Positions 8,499 through 16,365 of a DNA stretch of 64,000 nucleotides are shown here, piece by piece (positions within the stretch are counted from its first letter, which is position 1; each line of letters starts with the position of its first letter). A model generated the notes under the pieces. The model did no database searches, was not told the DNA's origin, and was given only the letters and a program-made list of their open reading frames with translations. The DNA lies in NCBI RefSeq assembly GCF_010093045.1, contig NZ_CP048115.1, forward strand, positions 4,340,001 through 4,404,000. The letters are read 5' to 3'. This stretch comes from Mucilaginibacter sp. 14171R-50. Lineage in GTDB: Bacteria > Bacteroidota > Bacteroidia > Sphingobacteriales > Sphingobacteriaceae. The translations under genes were made by a program, and so were the position numbers.

Positions 8499-8534
8499 CC
8501 TGTCGAAACTTGCTCGCAGAGGTGTTTCGACAGG
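8499..8534. repeat. Perfect 11-bp hairpin in the spacer after ybjQ
   Basis: CCTGTCGAAAC pairs exactly with GTTTCGACAGG across a 14-base loop. A second small palindrome (TCCGGA twice) follows. It lacks a clean T-run; it could stabilise the ybjQ mRNA end or be another dispersed palindrome. Confidence 0.7.
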
Positions 8535-8682
8535 TCCGGACCAACGGCTCCGGAACCGCTGTTTTTCACCAGAATTTTACCGCAATTTTCTTTAAAAAAT
8601 TCAAGGATTTTCTGATCTTTTAGGTGGCTTGCGCTGTCGGGACACGAAATTTTCTTTTAATTATTCGCCTAAAATAAACTGC

Positions 8683-8690
8683 TATCTTTG
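8683..8690 (+). promoter_or_regulatory. Bacteroidota -7 element TATCTTTG before the M20 peptidase gene
   Basis: It matches TAnnTTTG and lies 18 bases before the ATG at 8709. This argues against a TTG start at 8688, which would fall inside the promoter. Confidence 0.55.
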
Positions 8691-8708
8691 CTTCAAATTA
8701 CACCTGAT

Positions 8709-10079
8709 ATGCAAGTGATAAAGCAATATATAGAAGATAACAAACAGCGCCTGCTCGACGAACTATTTGAACTGCTGCGCTTCCCGTCTGTTAGCGCCGA
8801 CCCTAAATATGCACCCGATGTTTTAAACGCCGCCGACTATGTGGCCAAAAAGCTTACCGATGCCGGTGCTGATAACGTAGAAATTTGTAAAACAGCAGGT
8901 TACCCTATTGTTTATGGGGAAAAGTTAATAGATACTTCGCTGCCAACTGTGCTGGTTTACGGCCATTACGATGTGCAGCCACCCGACCCGCTGGAACTTT
9001 GGCACACGCCGCCATTTGAGCCCACCGTTCGCGATGGCAAGATCTATGCCCGCGGCGCCTGCGATGATAAAGGCCAGTTTTACATGCATGTAAAGGCTTT
9101 TGAGCTGATGATGCAAACCAACACCCTGCCCTGCAACATCAAGTTTATGATAGAGGGCGAGGAAGAAGTTGGCTCTAACAACCTGGGTATCTTTGTAAAA
9201 GCAAATAAGGAACGCCTTAAGGCCGATGTGGTGCTGATATCCGATACCTCGATGATCAGCATGGAAAACCCCTCGCTTGAAACCGGTTTACGCGGCCTAT
9301 CATACCTGGAAGTTGAAGTAACGGGCCCTAACCGCGACTTGCATTCGGGTGTGTACGGCGGCGCTGTTGCTAACCCGGCAACTATACTGGCTAAGATGAT
9401 TGCCTCATTGCACGATGATAACAACCATATTACCATACCGGGCTTTTATGACGATGTTATAGAACTTACGCAAACCGAAAAGGATGAACTAAACGCCGCG
9501 CCTTACAATGAAGATGAATACAAAAAAGACCTCGACATAGCCGAAGTTTGGGGCGAAAAAGGTTACACCACCTTTGAGCGTACCGGCACCCGCCCTACCC
9601 TTGAGGTGAACGGCATTTGGGGTGGTTACATTGGCGAGGGCGCTAAAACCGTGCTGCCATCAAAAGCCAGTGCCAAAATTTCGATGCGTTTGGTGCCTAA
9701 CCAAACATCAGAGAAGATTACCCAGCTTTTTACCGATCATTTTCTGAGCATAGCGCCTAAGACCGTAAAGGTAAAGGTAACGCCACACCACGGCGGTGAA
9801 CCGGTGGTTACCCCTACCGATAGCATCGCCTACAAAGCGGCGCAAAAGGCCATTGCCGAGGCATTTGGCAAGCAGCCTATCCCCACACGTGGCGGCGGTA
9901 GCATACCTATTGTAGCATTGTTCGAGGCTGAGTTGGGTATCAAAACCGTATTAATGGGATTCGGTCTTGATAGTGATGCCCTACACTCACCGAACGAGAA
10001 ATATGACATTTTTAATTATTACAAGGGGATAGAGACCATCCCGTTATTCCATAAATATTTCGCGGAATTGAGTAAATAA
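8709..10079 (+). CDS. M20 family dipeptidase
   Basis: This cytoplasmic metallopeptidase would cleave dipeptides using two zinc ions. The metal ligands fit the family: H86 in VYGHYDVQPPDP, the bridging D119 in RGACDDKGQ, the catalytic glutamate in EGEEEVGS (151-152), and the late histidine in SDALHSPNE. The dimerisation (lid) domain is in the middle with DLHSGVYGG. The length of 456 residues is normal for the M20A/carnosinase-like type. The start at 8709 is supported by the promoter just upstream. Confidence 0.92.
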   Translation: MQVIKQYIEDNKQRLLDELFELLRFPSVSADPKYAPDVLNAADYVAKKLTDAGADNVEICKTAGYPIVYGEKLIDTSLPTVLVYGHYDVQPPDPLELWHTPPFEPTVRDGKIYARGACDDKGQFYMHVKAFELMMQTNTLPCNIKFMIEGEEEVGSNNLGIFVKANKERLKADVVLISDTSMISMENPSLETGLRGLSYLEVEVTGPNRDLHSGVYGGAVANPATILAKMIASLHDDNNHITIPGFYDDVIELTQTEKDELNAAPYNEDEYKKDLDIAEVWGEKGYTTFERTGTRPTLEVNGIWGGYIGEGAKTVLPSKASAKISMRLVPNQTSEKITQLFTDHFLSIAPKTVKVKVTPHHGGEPVVTPTDSIAYKAAQKAIAEAFGKQPIPTRGGGSIPIVALFEAELGIKTVLMGFGLDSDALHSPNEKYDIFNYYKGIETIPLFHKYFAELSK

Positions 10080-10097
10080 TATCCTTATTCCCGCGGC

Positions 10098-10180
10098 GTC
10101 ATTACGAGGTACGAAGCAATCTTCGATAGGAAATCAGCGACAAGCATGTCGAAGATTGCCACGCTATCGCTCGCAATGAC
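10098..10180. repeat. Dispersed palindromic element, TTGCGAGGTACGAAGCAATC type (copy 3)
   Basis: It matches copy 1 at 4136-4221 almost base for base, including the inner GCAATCTTCGA/TCGAAGATTGC stem. It fills the space between convergent genes. Confidence 0.85.
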
Positions 10181-10188
10181 GTTTTTGA

Positions 10189-11298
10189 TTACACCGTAAA
10201 CTTTTCACACCCTTTCAAAAACGCTTCACTTGCATCCGCGCCTATGCCTATGGCATCGCTTATATTTAGCCTATAGCCATCATAAGTTACACCGCCAACG
10301 CACGGGTCAACCAAATGGCCCAGCATACATGTATCCATATCATAAAACCGAATATTCGGGCTGGCGTACACAAAGTGAAGTTTAGCGCTGAGGGCGATGC
10401 GGCTTTCCAGCATACCGCCCATCATACAGGCAATTCCGCGTTCGGCGGCGGTATCGTGGATTTTTTTTGCTTCCAGTATCCCGCCTGATTTTGCCATTTT
10501 GATGTTGATATAATCGCAGCTGCCGCTTTCTATCTGCATGCGGGCATCGTGGTGGTTATAAACGCTTTCATCCGCCATTATTTTTACCGGGGATAGCCCC
10601 ATCAGTTCGGGCAGGCGGTCGTTATGCCAGGTACGCATGGGTTGTTCGCAAAATTCAATATCGTATTCGCCAATCGCCTGCAAGGCAAAAACAGCTTCAA
10701 TAAAATTCCAGCCCTGGTTAGCGTCCACCCTTATCTTCATTTCGGGGCCAACAGCTTGCCGGATATGTTTTATCCTCTCTACATCTGTTTCGGCACCCTT
10801 ACCCAATTTTACTTTTAAAATATTCGCGCCCGATGCTTTAAAGTCGATAGCCTTTTGAGCCATCGCTTCGGGGGTATCAATGCCAATGGTGATATCGCTT
10901 TCAACTACCCGTCTTTCGCCGCCAAGAAATTTATAAAGCGGCATTCCGGCATTTTTCGCGGCAATATCATGCAAAGCTATATCAAATGCGCTTTTTATGG
11001 TGGTGTTACCTGCGGCGGCGGCGTGCAATTGCTGCATCCGCGCGGGGATATCCAGCGCATTTTGCCCTTTCCAAAGCCCGGCAAAATATTTAGCTATCAC
11101 CAGGCAGGTATCCTGTGTTTCCCCAACGATCATCGGGAAAGCAGAGCATTCGCCCACACCGTAAAAGCCCTTATCAGTGTGAATACGGATAAACACATTT
11201 TGCGCGTGGTCCATAGTGCCCGTCGCGATGGTAAAGGGCACCATCGGGATGCTGAAACGGTAAATATCTATAGAGGTGATAATGACTTGTACGTTCAT
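10189..11298 (-). CDS. Enolase-superfamily dipeptide epimerase (L-Ala-D/L-Glu epimerase-like)
   Basis: The catalytic set of the muconate-lactonizing subgroup is complete: K162 and K164 in LKVKLGKG, metal ligands D192 (RVDANQGW), E218 (EQP) and D243 (ADES), and K267 on the other face (INIKMAK). The capping domain is at the N-terminus (residues 1-130). Such enzymes epimerise Ala-Glu or related dipeptides, often from peptidoglycan turnover; the adjacent M20 dipeptidase fits that use. The exact substrate is inferred, since other dipeptides or acid sugars are possible. Confidence 0.85.
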   Translation of the reverse strand: MNVQVIITSIDIYRFSIPMVPFTIATGTMDHAQNVFIRIHTDKGFYGVGECSAFPMIVGETQDTCLVIAKYFAGLWKGQNALDIPARMQQLHAAAAGNTTIKSAFDIALHDIAAKNAGMPLYKFLGGERRVVESDITIGIDTPEAMAQKAIDFKASGANILKVKLGKGAETDVERIKHIRQAVGPEMKIRVDANQGWNFIEAVFALQAIGEYDIEFCEQPMRTWHNDRLPELMGLSPVKIMADESVYNHHDARMQIESGSCDYINIKMAKSGGILEAKKIHDTAAERGIACMMGGMLESRIALSAKLHFVYASPNIRFYDMDTCMLGHLVDPCVGGVTYDGYRLNISDAIGIGADASEAFLKGCEKFTV

Positions 11299-11317
11299 AT
11301 AAAATTTGTAGCCGGTG

Positions 11318-11743
11318 TTAATTTACCCGTTTTAGCCCGTTATTGATACCTGCCCTGATCATATCACCGTAACCATCGTTAGGTAAAAATGGAGCGAACT
11401 TAAGTGCCAGCTGATAATTTTCGTTTGCTTTATCAAAGTCTTTCAAATCCTCAAAACATTTTGCAACATTCAAATAAAGCGATGGGTACACCGATGTTAT
11501 CTCCGGTGCACTTATTTTAAGTGCGAGGTTTAAAGCGGTGAGGTCCCATTTCAATTTATCAGCGATAGAACTTTGCTGCCTGGCGATGTAATGCGCGGCG
11601 GTAAATCTTTCCAGATCAGTAGTAGATTCGTCCCAAGCCTGACGAAACAGCCTTGCGGCATCATCATTTTTCCCTTCGCCTTCTAACATCATCCCGTTAG
11701 CGCAAAGTTTATTGATATTATTGTCCGGGTCGAATTGCATCAT
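11318..11743 (-). CDS. TPR repeat protein
   Basis: A 141-residue helical protein with degenerate tetratricopeptide repeats: GMMLEGEGKNDDAARLFRQA near residues 17-36 and YLNVAKCFEDLKDFDKANEN near residues 89-108, ending in a third partial helix pair. No signal peptide is present, so it is probably a cytoplasmic adaptor. It is 19 bp upstream of the epimerase gene and probably in the same transcript. No specific function can be given. The start could be the second methionine at 11740. Confidence 0.75.
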   Translation of the reverse strand: MMQFDPDNNINKLCANGMMLEGEGKNDDAARLFRQAWDESTTDLERFTAAHYIARQQSSIADKLKWDLTALNLALKISAPEITSVYPSLYLNVAKCFEDLKDFDKANENYQLALKFAPFLPNDGYGDMIRAGINNGLKRVN

Positions 11744-11820
11744 TTTATAGCAGGTAAGTTCATTTGGCTAAACAGTTAAATCTATGACTTTTATCGCTAA
11801 ACTGGCGGATGTTAACAAAA

Positions 11821-11851
11821 TTTGCACATTAACACATTTACCTTATATTTG
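11821..11851 (+). promoter_or_regulatory. Consensus Bacteroidota promoter TTTG-N19-TATATTTG
   Basis: TTTG at 11821-11824 and TATATTTG at 11844-11851 are separated by exactly 19 bases. It drives the DUF4290 gene through a leader of about 105 bases. The leader contains a hairpin CGGTTTCT/AGAAACCG. Confidence 0.75.
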
Positions 11852-11853
11852 CG

Positions 11854-11958
11854 TTAGTACTTCGTACGCTTCCATTTCGGTTCTCCGGTTTCTGCGTTCT
11901 TTTCTAAGAAACCGTCCATGCGCCGAAAACATTTCACGACTTTTTTAATTAAAAACAT
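11854..11958 (-). CDS. Possible 34-residue small protein antisense to the DUF4290 leader
   Basis: Reading the minus strand gives a short open frame beginning MFLIKKVVKCFRRMDGFLEK and ending in GEPKWKRTKY, entirely within the leader of the divergent DUF4290 gene. Its mix of hydrophobic start and charged, Trp-containing end looks protein-like, and the frame has no rare stretches. I have no clear family for it, and no TAnnTTTG element was found on that strand. Chance open frames of this size are common, so it is a candidate only. Confidence 0.35.
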   Translation of the reverse strand: MFLIKKVVKCFRRMDGFLEKNAETGEPKWKRTKY

Positions 11959-11960
11959 AC

Positions 11961-12680
11961 ATGGCATTAACAAATTTGCCTGGTCCGTTTGATTATAACT
12001 CGACCAGGAGTAAGCTTTTACTAAGCGAATACGGCCGTAACGTGCAAAATATGGTAAAATATATTGTGGCGTTACCCACCAAAGAAGAACGCAACAAATA
12101 CGCACAGGTGGTTATAGACCTGATGGGCTTTTTAAACCCACACCTGCGCGATGTAGCCGACTTTAAGCATAAACTTTGGGACCATCTGCACATCATATCC
12201 GACTTCCAGTTGGATGTTGATTCGCCGTACCCCAAACCCAGTCCCGAGGCTATCCACTTAAAGCCCGAGCCGCTTAAATATCCGCATCAGCGTATCAGGT
12301 ACAAGCACTATGGCAAAACCATCGAAATGATGATAGAAAAAGCTAAAGCTATTGAAGAGCCCGAGCGCAAGCGCCACATGGTACAGGCTATAGCTAACTT
12401 TATGAAAATGGCCTACGTGCAATGGAACAAAGATTCGGTTGCCGACGAAACTATCCTATCGGACCTGTACGCGCTATCGGGAGGTGCACTTAAACTGGAA
12501 GAGAACGTTAACCTTAACCGGGTAGAGTTCCGCGGTAACCAGTACAACAACCAAAACAATAATAACCGGGGGCGTAACAACCAAAACACCCGTGGTGGCG
12601 GTGGCCGCACTAACAACAACCCGCGTAACAATAACCAAAACAACCGTAACCGTAACACTGGCGGGGCAAAGAAATATTAG
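11961..12680 (+). CDS. DUF4290 domain protein with Asn/Arg/Gly-rich tail
   Basis: Residues 1-180 match DUF4290, a family restricted to Bacteroidota (start GPFDYNSTRSKLLLSEYGRN, helix-rich, with IIEMMIEKAK-like segments). The last 55 residues are low complexity, made almost only of Asn, Arg, Gly and Gln, and end in lysines, reminiscent of disordered RNA-binding tails. No signal peptide is present. The function of the family is unknown; nucleic-acid contact is an inference from the tail alone. A consensus promoter and long leader precede the gene. murA follows 116 bp downstream. Confidence 0.88.
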   Translation: MALTNLPGPFDYNSTRSKLLLSEYGRNVQNMVKYIVALPTKEERNKYAQVVIDLMGFLNPHLRDVADFKHKLWDHLHIISDFQLDVDSPYPKPSPEAIHLKPEPLKYPHQRIRYKHYGKTIEMMIEKAKAIEEPERKRHMVQAIANFMKMAYVQWNKDSVADETILSDLYALSGGALKLEENVNLNRVEFRGNQYNNQNNNNRGRNNQNTRGGGGRTNNNPRNNNQNNRNRNTGGAKKY

Positions 12681-12684
12681 TTGA

Positions 12685-12773
12685 TAGACGATAGTCCACA
12701 GACCATAGTTGATTGGGAAAAGAATTATACTTTTTTAATCTTTGTCATACTATGAACTATGGACTATCGTCTA
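12685..12773. repeat. Short-word inverted repeat, ACTATGGACTATCG family
   Basis: The right arm AACTATGGACTATCGTCTA (12755-12773) is complementary to words in the left arm at 12685-12710, where one word is inserted. A T-rich stretch lies between them. A relative is at 49094-49202. Confidence 0.75.
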
Positions 12774-12796
12774 TGGACTGCAAACTATAACTAACT

Positions 12797-14104
12797 ATGA
12801 AAAACGCATTCGAGATACAGGGCGGTAAAAAGCTTAAAGGCGAAATTATCCCCCAGGGCGCGAAAAACGAAGCATTACAAATTATATCGGCGGTATTATT
12901 AACCAGCCAAAAAATGACCATCAGCAACATCCCCGATATACAGGATGTTAATAAGCTGATAGAGTTATTAGGGGATATGGGGGTTGAGGTAAACCGCATA
13001 TCGCGCGATACCTGCACCTTCGAGGCCAAAGAAATAGACCAGGACTTTTTTACTTCGGAAGCATTTAAAACCAAAGGCGGCGGCTTACGCGGCTCTATCA
13101 TGATATTAGGCCCGCTTTTGGCCCGTTTTGGCAAGGCATCTATCCCAAAACCGGGCGGCGATAAAATTGGCCGCCGCAGGCTCGATACACACTTTTTGGG
13201 ATTCGAAAAGTTAGGCGCAAGATTTGATTATAACCCCGAAAACGGTTTTTACAATGTAGATGCATCAAACCTTAAGGGTACTTACATTTTGCTCGACGAG
13301 GCATCGGTAACAGGCACCGCCAATATTGTTATGGCAGCAGTGCTTGCAAAAGGCACTACCACCATTTACAACGCAGCCTGCGAACCCTACCTGCAGCAGC
13401 TTTGTAAAATGCTAAACCGTATGGGTGCAAAAATAAGCGGCATTGCCTCAAACCTGCTTACTATTGAGGGTGTAAGCGAACTGGGAGGTACAGACCACCG
13501 TATGCTGCCTGATATGATCGAGATCGGATCGTTTATTGGCCTGGCCGCCATGACGGGTTCTGAGATCACGATTAAAGACGTACACTACGACGAACTGGGC
13601 ATGATACCCGACGTGTTTAAACGCCTGGGGATAAAACTGGAGCGCCGCGGCGATGATATTTACATCCCGTCGCAAGATCATTACGAGATAGATACCTTTA
13701 TAGACGGTTCGCTGCTTACCGTGGCGGATTCGCCATGGCCGGGCTTTACACCCGATTTGCTAAGCATAGTGCTGGTAGTTGCCACACAAGCCAAAGGATC
13801 GGTGCTGATACACCAGAAAATGTTTGAAAGCCGCTTGTTCTTTGTGGATAAACTGCTGGATATGGGCGCTAACATTATCCTTTGTGACCCGCACCGGGCC
13901 ACGGTTATCGGGTTAGATAAACAGGTACAATTGCGGGGTATCTCCATGACATCGCCCGATATTCGTGCAGGGGTGTCGTTACTCATCGCGGCATTGTCGG
14001 CCCAGGGGCAATCTACCATTTACAATATCGAACAGATAGAACGCGGCTATCAAAACATCGACGACCGTTTACGGGCCATTGGGGCGGATATAAAACGCGT
14101 GTAA
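12797..14104 (+). CDS. murA: UDP-N-acetylglucosamine 1-carboxyvinyltransferase
   Basis: MurA joins enolpyruvate to UDP-GlcNAc in the first committed step of peptidoglycan synthesis. The 435-residue protein has the two-domain inside-out barrel pattern, with GAKN at residues 21-24 and the RRRLDTH and late RAG (DIRAGVSLLIAA) motifs. The active-site loop reads PGGDKIGRR, so the usual catalytic cysteine (Cys115 in E. coli) is replaced by Asp (D122). That substitution is known from naturally fosfomycin-insensitive MurA enzymes and keeps activity. The start at 12797 gives the normal N-terminus. Confidence 0.96.
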   Translation: MKNAFEIQGGKKLKGEIIPQGAKNEALQIISAVLLTSQKMTISNIPDIQDVNKLIELLGDMGVEVNRISRDTCTFEAKEIDQDFFTSEAFKTKGGGLRGSIMILGPLLARFGKASIPKPGGDKIGRRRLDTHFLGFEKLGARFDYNPENGFYNVDASNLKGTYILLDEASVTGTANIVMAAVLAKGTTTIYNAACEPYLQQLCKMLNRMGAKISGIASNLLTIEGVSELGGTDHRMLPDMIEIGSFIGLAAMTGSEITIKDVHYDELGMIPDVFKRLGIKLERRGDDIYIPSQDHYEIDTFIDGSLLTVADSPWPGFTPDLLSIVLVVATQAKGSVLIHQKMFESRLFFVDKLLDMGANIILCDPHRATVIGLDKQVQLRGISMTSPDIRAGVSLLIAALSAQGQSTIYNIEQIERGYQNIDDRLRAIGADIKRV

Positions 14105-14133
14105 ATTAGTATCGAACACCCAATGCAGAATTT

Positions 14134-14167
14134 CGAATAATGAAGGAAAATGTCACTTCATTATTCG
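14134..14167. repeat. Short-word inverted repeat in the murA-GT39 spacer
   Basis: CGAATAATGAAG and CTTCATTATTCG form a perfect 12-bp stem with a 10-base loop. Flanking words (GAATTT, AGTATTCGAT, TATCGAA) extend imperfect pairing on both sides. It lies 29 bases after the murA stop and may end that transcript, although no T-run follows directly. Confidence 0.75.
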
Positions 14168-14234
14168 GAGTTCTAAATTCAGTATTCGATATTATTTCTT
14201 TTTCTCTATTTTTATCGCAACCAATAAAGCCGTA

Positions 14235-15791
14235 ATGCCATATAAAAACCGGAGATCATCATATTCTACTTTTATATTGATCTTTGTTGCGTTAAAGATA
14301 GTGCTCAACCTTTTCGCTATCAGCAATTTTGGTTTTCACCGCGACGAGTTGCTACACCTGGTTTTAGGCGACCACCTTGACTGGGGATATAAAGAAGTAC
14401 CGCCCTTTATTGCCCTGCTTGCAAAAATAAGCCTCACTGTTTTTGGCGATTCCGTTTTTGCCGCCCGCATATTTAGCACCATGGCCAGCGGCTTAATCAT
14501 ATGGCTTACCGGCCAAATAACCGCAGAATTGGGAGGGCGCAGGTTTGCCATAAGTCTGGCCTGCCTGGCGCTGATATTTTCGCCTGCCTTTGCTGCCAGC
14601 GGATATTTGTTTCAGCCAGTAGTGTTCGATCAGCTTTGGTGGGTGGTAACCGTTTGGTTATTTGTACGTTATTTAAATACCGCCTCGGTTAAATACCTAT
14701 ACTGGCTGGGCGTAGCTGTTGGCATTGGTATGTTAACCAAATATACCATGGTATTTTTTACGGTATCGCTTATCATCGGTATCCTCATCAGCCGCGAACG
14801 GAAATTGCTGTTCAATAAGCATGTTATTTACTCGGCATTAATAGCTACGCTCATTTTTCTGCCCAATATTATCTGGCAATTTGCCCACCACCTGCCGGTA
14901 ATCCATCACATGAAAGAACTGCGCGCCACCCAACTGGATTACGTGCACCCTTCAGATTTTATCAAGCAACAGCTGCTGGTTAACGGCACGGCGTTGTTTG
15001 TATGGCTTACAGGCTTTATCAGCTTACTATTTTCGTTCAGGCTGCGCAGGTTCAGGTTTATGGCCATTGCCTATGTACTGATATTTTTGTTTTTGCTGCA
15101 AATGAATGGTAAAAACTATTACCTTTTTGGCGCTTACCCCATGCTGTTTGCAGCGGGTGGCTTTGCCTTTGAGCGGATACTGAACCGTAAGGCGAATGTT
15201 TTGCGCACTGCTGCCATGGTGTTGTTTATTTTGCCAAACCTTTTGTTGCTACCGCTGGTGTTGCCGCTGCTGCCGCTAAATACAACCGCCTCATTTATTA
15301 AAAACCAAACCAACCGTTATTCCTTCCTGAAGTTTATTGTTACCTGGGAGGATCAAAAACAACACCCCCTTACGCAAGATTACGCTGATATGCTTGGGTG
15401 GGAAGAAATGGCCAAAAAGGTTGGTGACACCTACCATGCGCTTACACCCGAGCAGCAGAAAAACACACAGCTATATGCCGATAATTACGGCCTGGCCGGT
15501 GCCCTGCACCATTACAGGCACAAATATAATCTGCCCGAGGTAGTATGCCTAAACAGCAGCTTTCAGCTTTGGGCGGCCGATAACCTGAACGCCCGTTATA
15601 TTATTTATGTGGATGACCATGATAATATAGAGCGCAGGATAAGCCCGCTGGTGGAAAGCTACCGCCAAACCGGTGAAATAACAGCGCCAATGGCGCGCGA
15701 ACATGGCACAAGGATATACTTGCTTACCAACCCATCGCCTAAATTAAACGACATTTACCGGGCCGAACTGGCTAATAAGAGGCTGGAATGA
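14235..15791 (+). CDS. GT39/GT83-like membrane glycosyltransferase
   Basis: A protein with about ten transmembrane segments and the acidic motif of lipid-linked-sugar transferases in the first outer loop (FGFHRDELLHL near residue 35). That architecture is shared by ArnT, protein mannosyltransferases and related enzymes, which move sugars from a polyprenyl carrier to lipid A, proteins or glycans at the periplasmic face. A soluble C-terminal part of about 150 residues follows. Acceptor and sugar cannot be predicted. The stop overlaps the start of the next gene (ATGA), so the two are translationally coupled. Confidence 0.85.
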   Translation: MPYKNRRSSYSTFILIFVALKIVLNLFAISNFGFHRDELLHLVLGDHLDWGYKEVPPFIALLAKISLTVFGDSVFAARIFSTMASGLIIWLTGQITAELGGRRFAISLACLALIFSPAFAASGYLFQPVVFDQLWWVVTVWLFVRYLNTASVKYLYWLGVAVGIGMLTKYTMVFFTVSLIIGILISRERKLLFNKHVIYSALIATLIFLPNIIWQFAHHLPVIHHMKELRATQLDYVHPSDFIKQQLLVNGTALFVWLTGFISLLFSFRLRRFRFMAIAYVLIFLFLLQMNGKNYYLFGAYPMLFAAGGFAFERILNRKANVLRTAAMVLFILPNLLLLPLVLPLLPLNTTASFIKNQTNRYSFLKFIVTWEDQKQHPLTQDYADMLGWEEMAKKVGDTYHALTPEQQKNTQLYADNYGLAGALHHYRHKYNLPEVVCLNSSFQLWAADNLNARYIIYVDDHDNIERRISPLVESYRQTGEITAPMAREHGTRIYLLTNPSPKLNDIYRAELANKRLE

Positions 15792-16162
15792 TGCGCGGAC
15801 TAAAAACCATATTGTTCCTTACCATATCAAACACTTTTATGACGTTTGCCTGGTACGGGCATCTTAAATTTAAGGAGTACGACTGGGGGAAAAACCTGGG
15901 GCTGATATCGGTTATCCTCATTAGCTGGGGGCTGGCATTTTTTGAATACTTATTCCAGGTACCTGCAAACCGCGCGGGGTTTAAAGCCGATGGCGGCCCA
16001 TTTACGCTCGTACAGCTAAAAACCATACAGGAAGCCATTACGCTTACTATTTTCATGATCTTTACCATTTTATTCTTCAAAACCGAAAAGCTTGGCTGGA
16101 ACCACCTGGTTGGTTTTGGGCTGATTGTACTGGCGGTGTTTGTGATATTTAAGAAGTGGTAG
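15788..16162 (+). CDS. DMT-family membrane protein (DUF486)
   Basis: A 124-residue, four-helix membrane protein matching the DUF486 group of small drug/metabolite-transporter-like proteins, with the typical stretch WYGHLKF and SWGLAFFEYLFQVPANR. The substrate is not known. Its ATG overlaps the stop of the glycosyltransferase gene by an ATGA, with a second ATG three bases later as an alternative start. The pairing may mean it serves the same envelope pathway, but that is inference. Confidence 0.88.
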   Translation: MMRGLKTILFLTISNTFMTFAWYGHLKFKEYDWGKNLGLISVILISWGLAFFEYLFQVPANRAGFKADGGPFTLVQLKTIQEAITLTIFMIFTILFFKTEKLGWNHLVGFGLIVLAVFVIFKKW

Positions 16163-16193
16163 AGTTTCAGATGTGCAGATAACCAGCCCACTC

Positions 16194-16287
16194 GTCATGC
16201 TGAGCGATAGCGAATCATCTGATCGCGATATGCATGTTGACGATTGTAAAGTTTAACAATAGATACTTCGTTATCGCTCAGGCTGAC
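16194..16287. repeat. Inverted repeat GTCATGCTGAGCGATAGCGAA element
   Basis: Two 21-base arms (16194-16214 and 16267-16287) match in reverse complement apart from two positions. The centre carries GCATGTTGACGATTGT, which resembles the centre of the 4136 and 10098 elements, so it may be a distant member of that family. Confidence 0.8.
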
Positions 16288-16303
16288 TTCAAATTGTAAA
16301 AAG

Positions 16304-16328
16304 AGACGCGAAGTATCGCGTCTCTACA
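16304..16328. repeat. Short dispersed hairpin GACGCGA-AGTA-TCGCGTC (copy 2, inverted)
   Basis: This is the exact reverse complement of the 25 bases at 4099-4123. Again it lies beside a larger palindromic element, here 16 bases after one. Confidence 0.85.
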
Positions 16329-16365
16329 GTCGTCATTTATCTTTTGGCCTCTATCTCTGATCTAA

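Noticed and set aside
8688..8708. TTG start for the M20 peptidase gene
   Set aside because: The TTG lies inside the TATCTTTG promoter element; the ATG at 8709 gives the expected N-terminus.
10855..11346. 163-residue open frame opposite the epimerase gene
   Set aside because: Shadow of the enolase-superfamily gene, without start signals or motifs.
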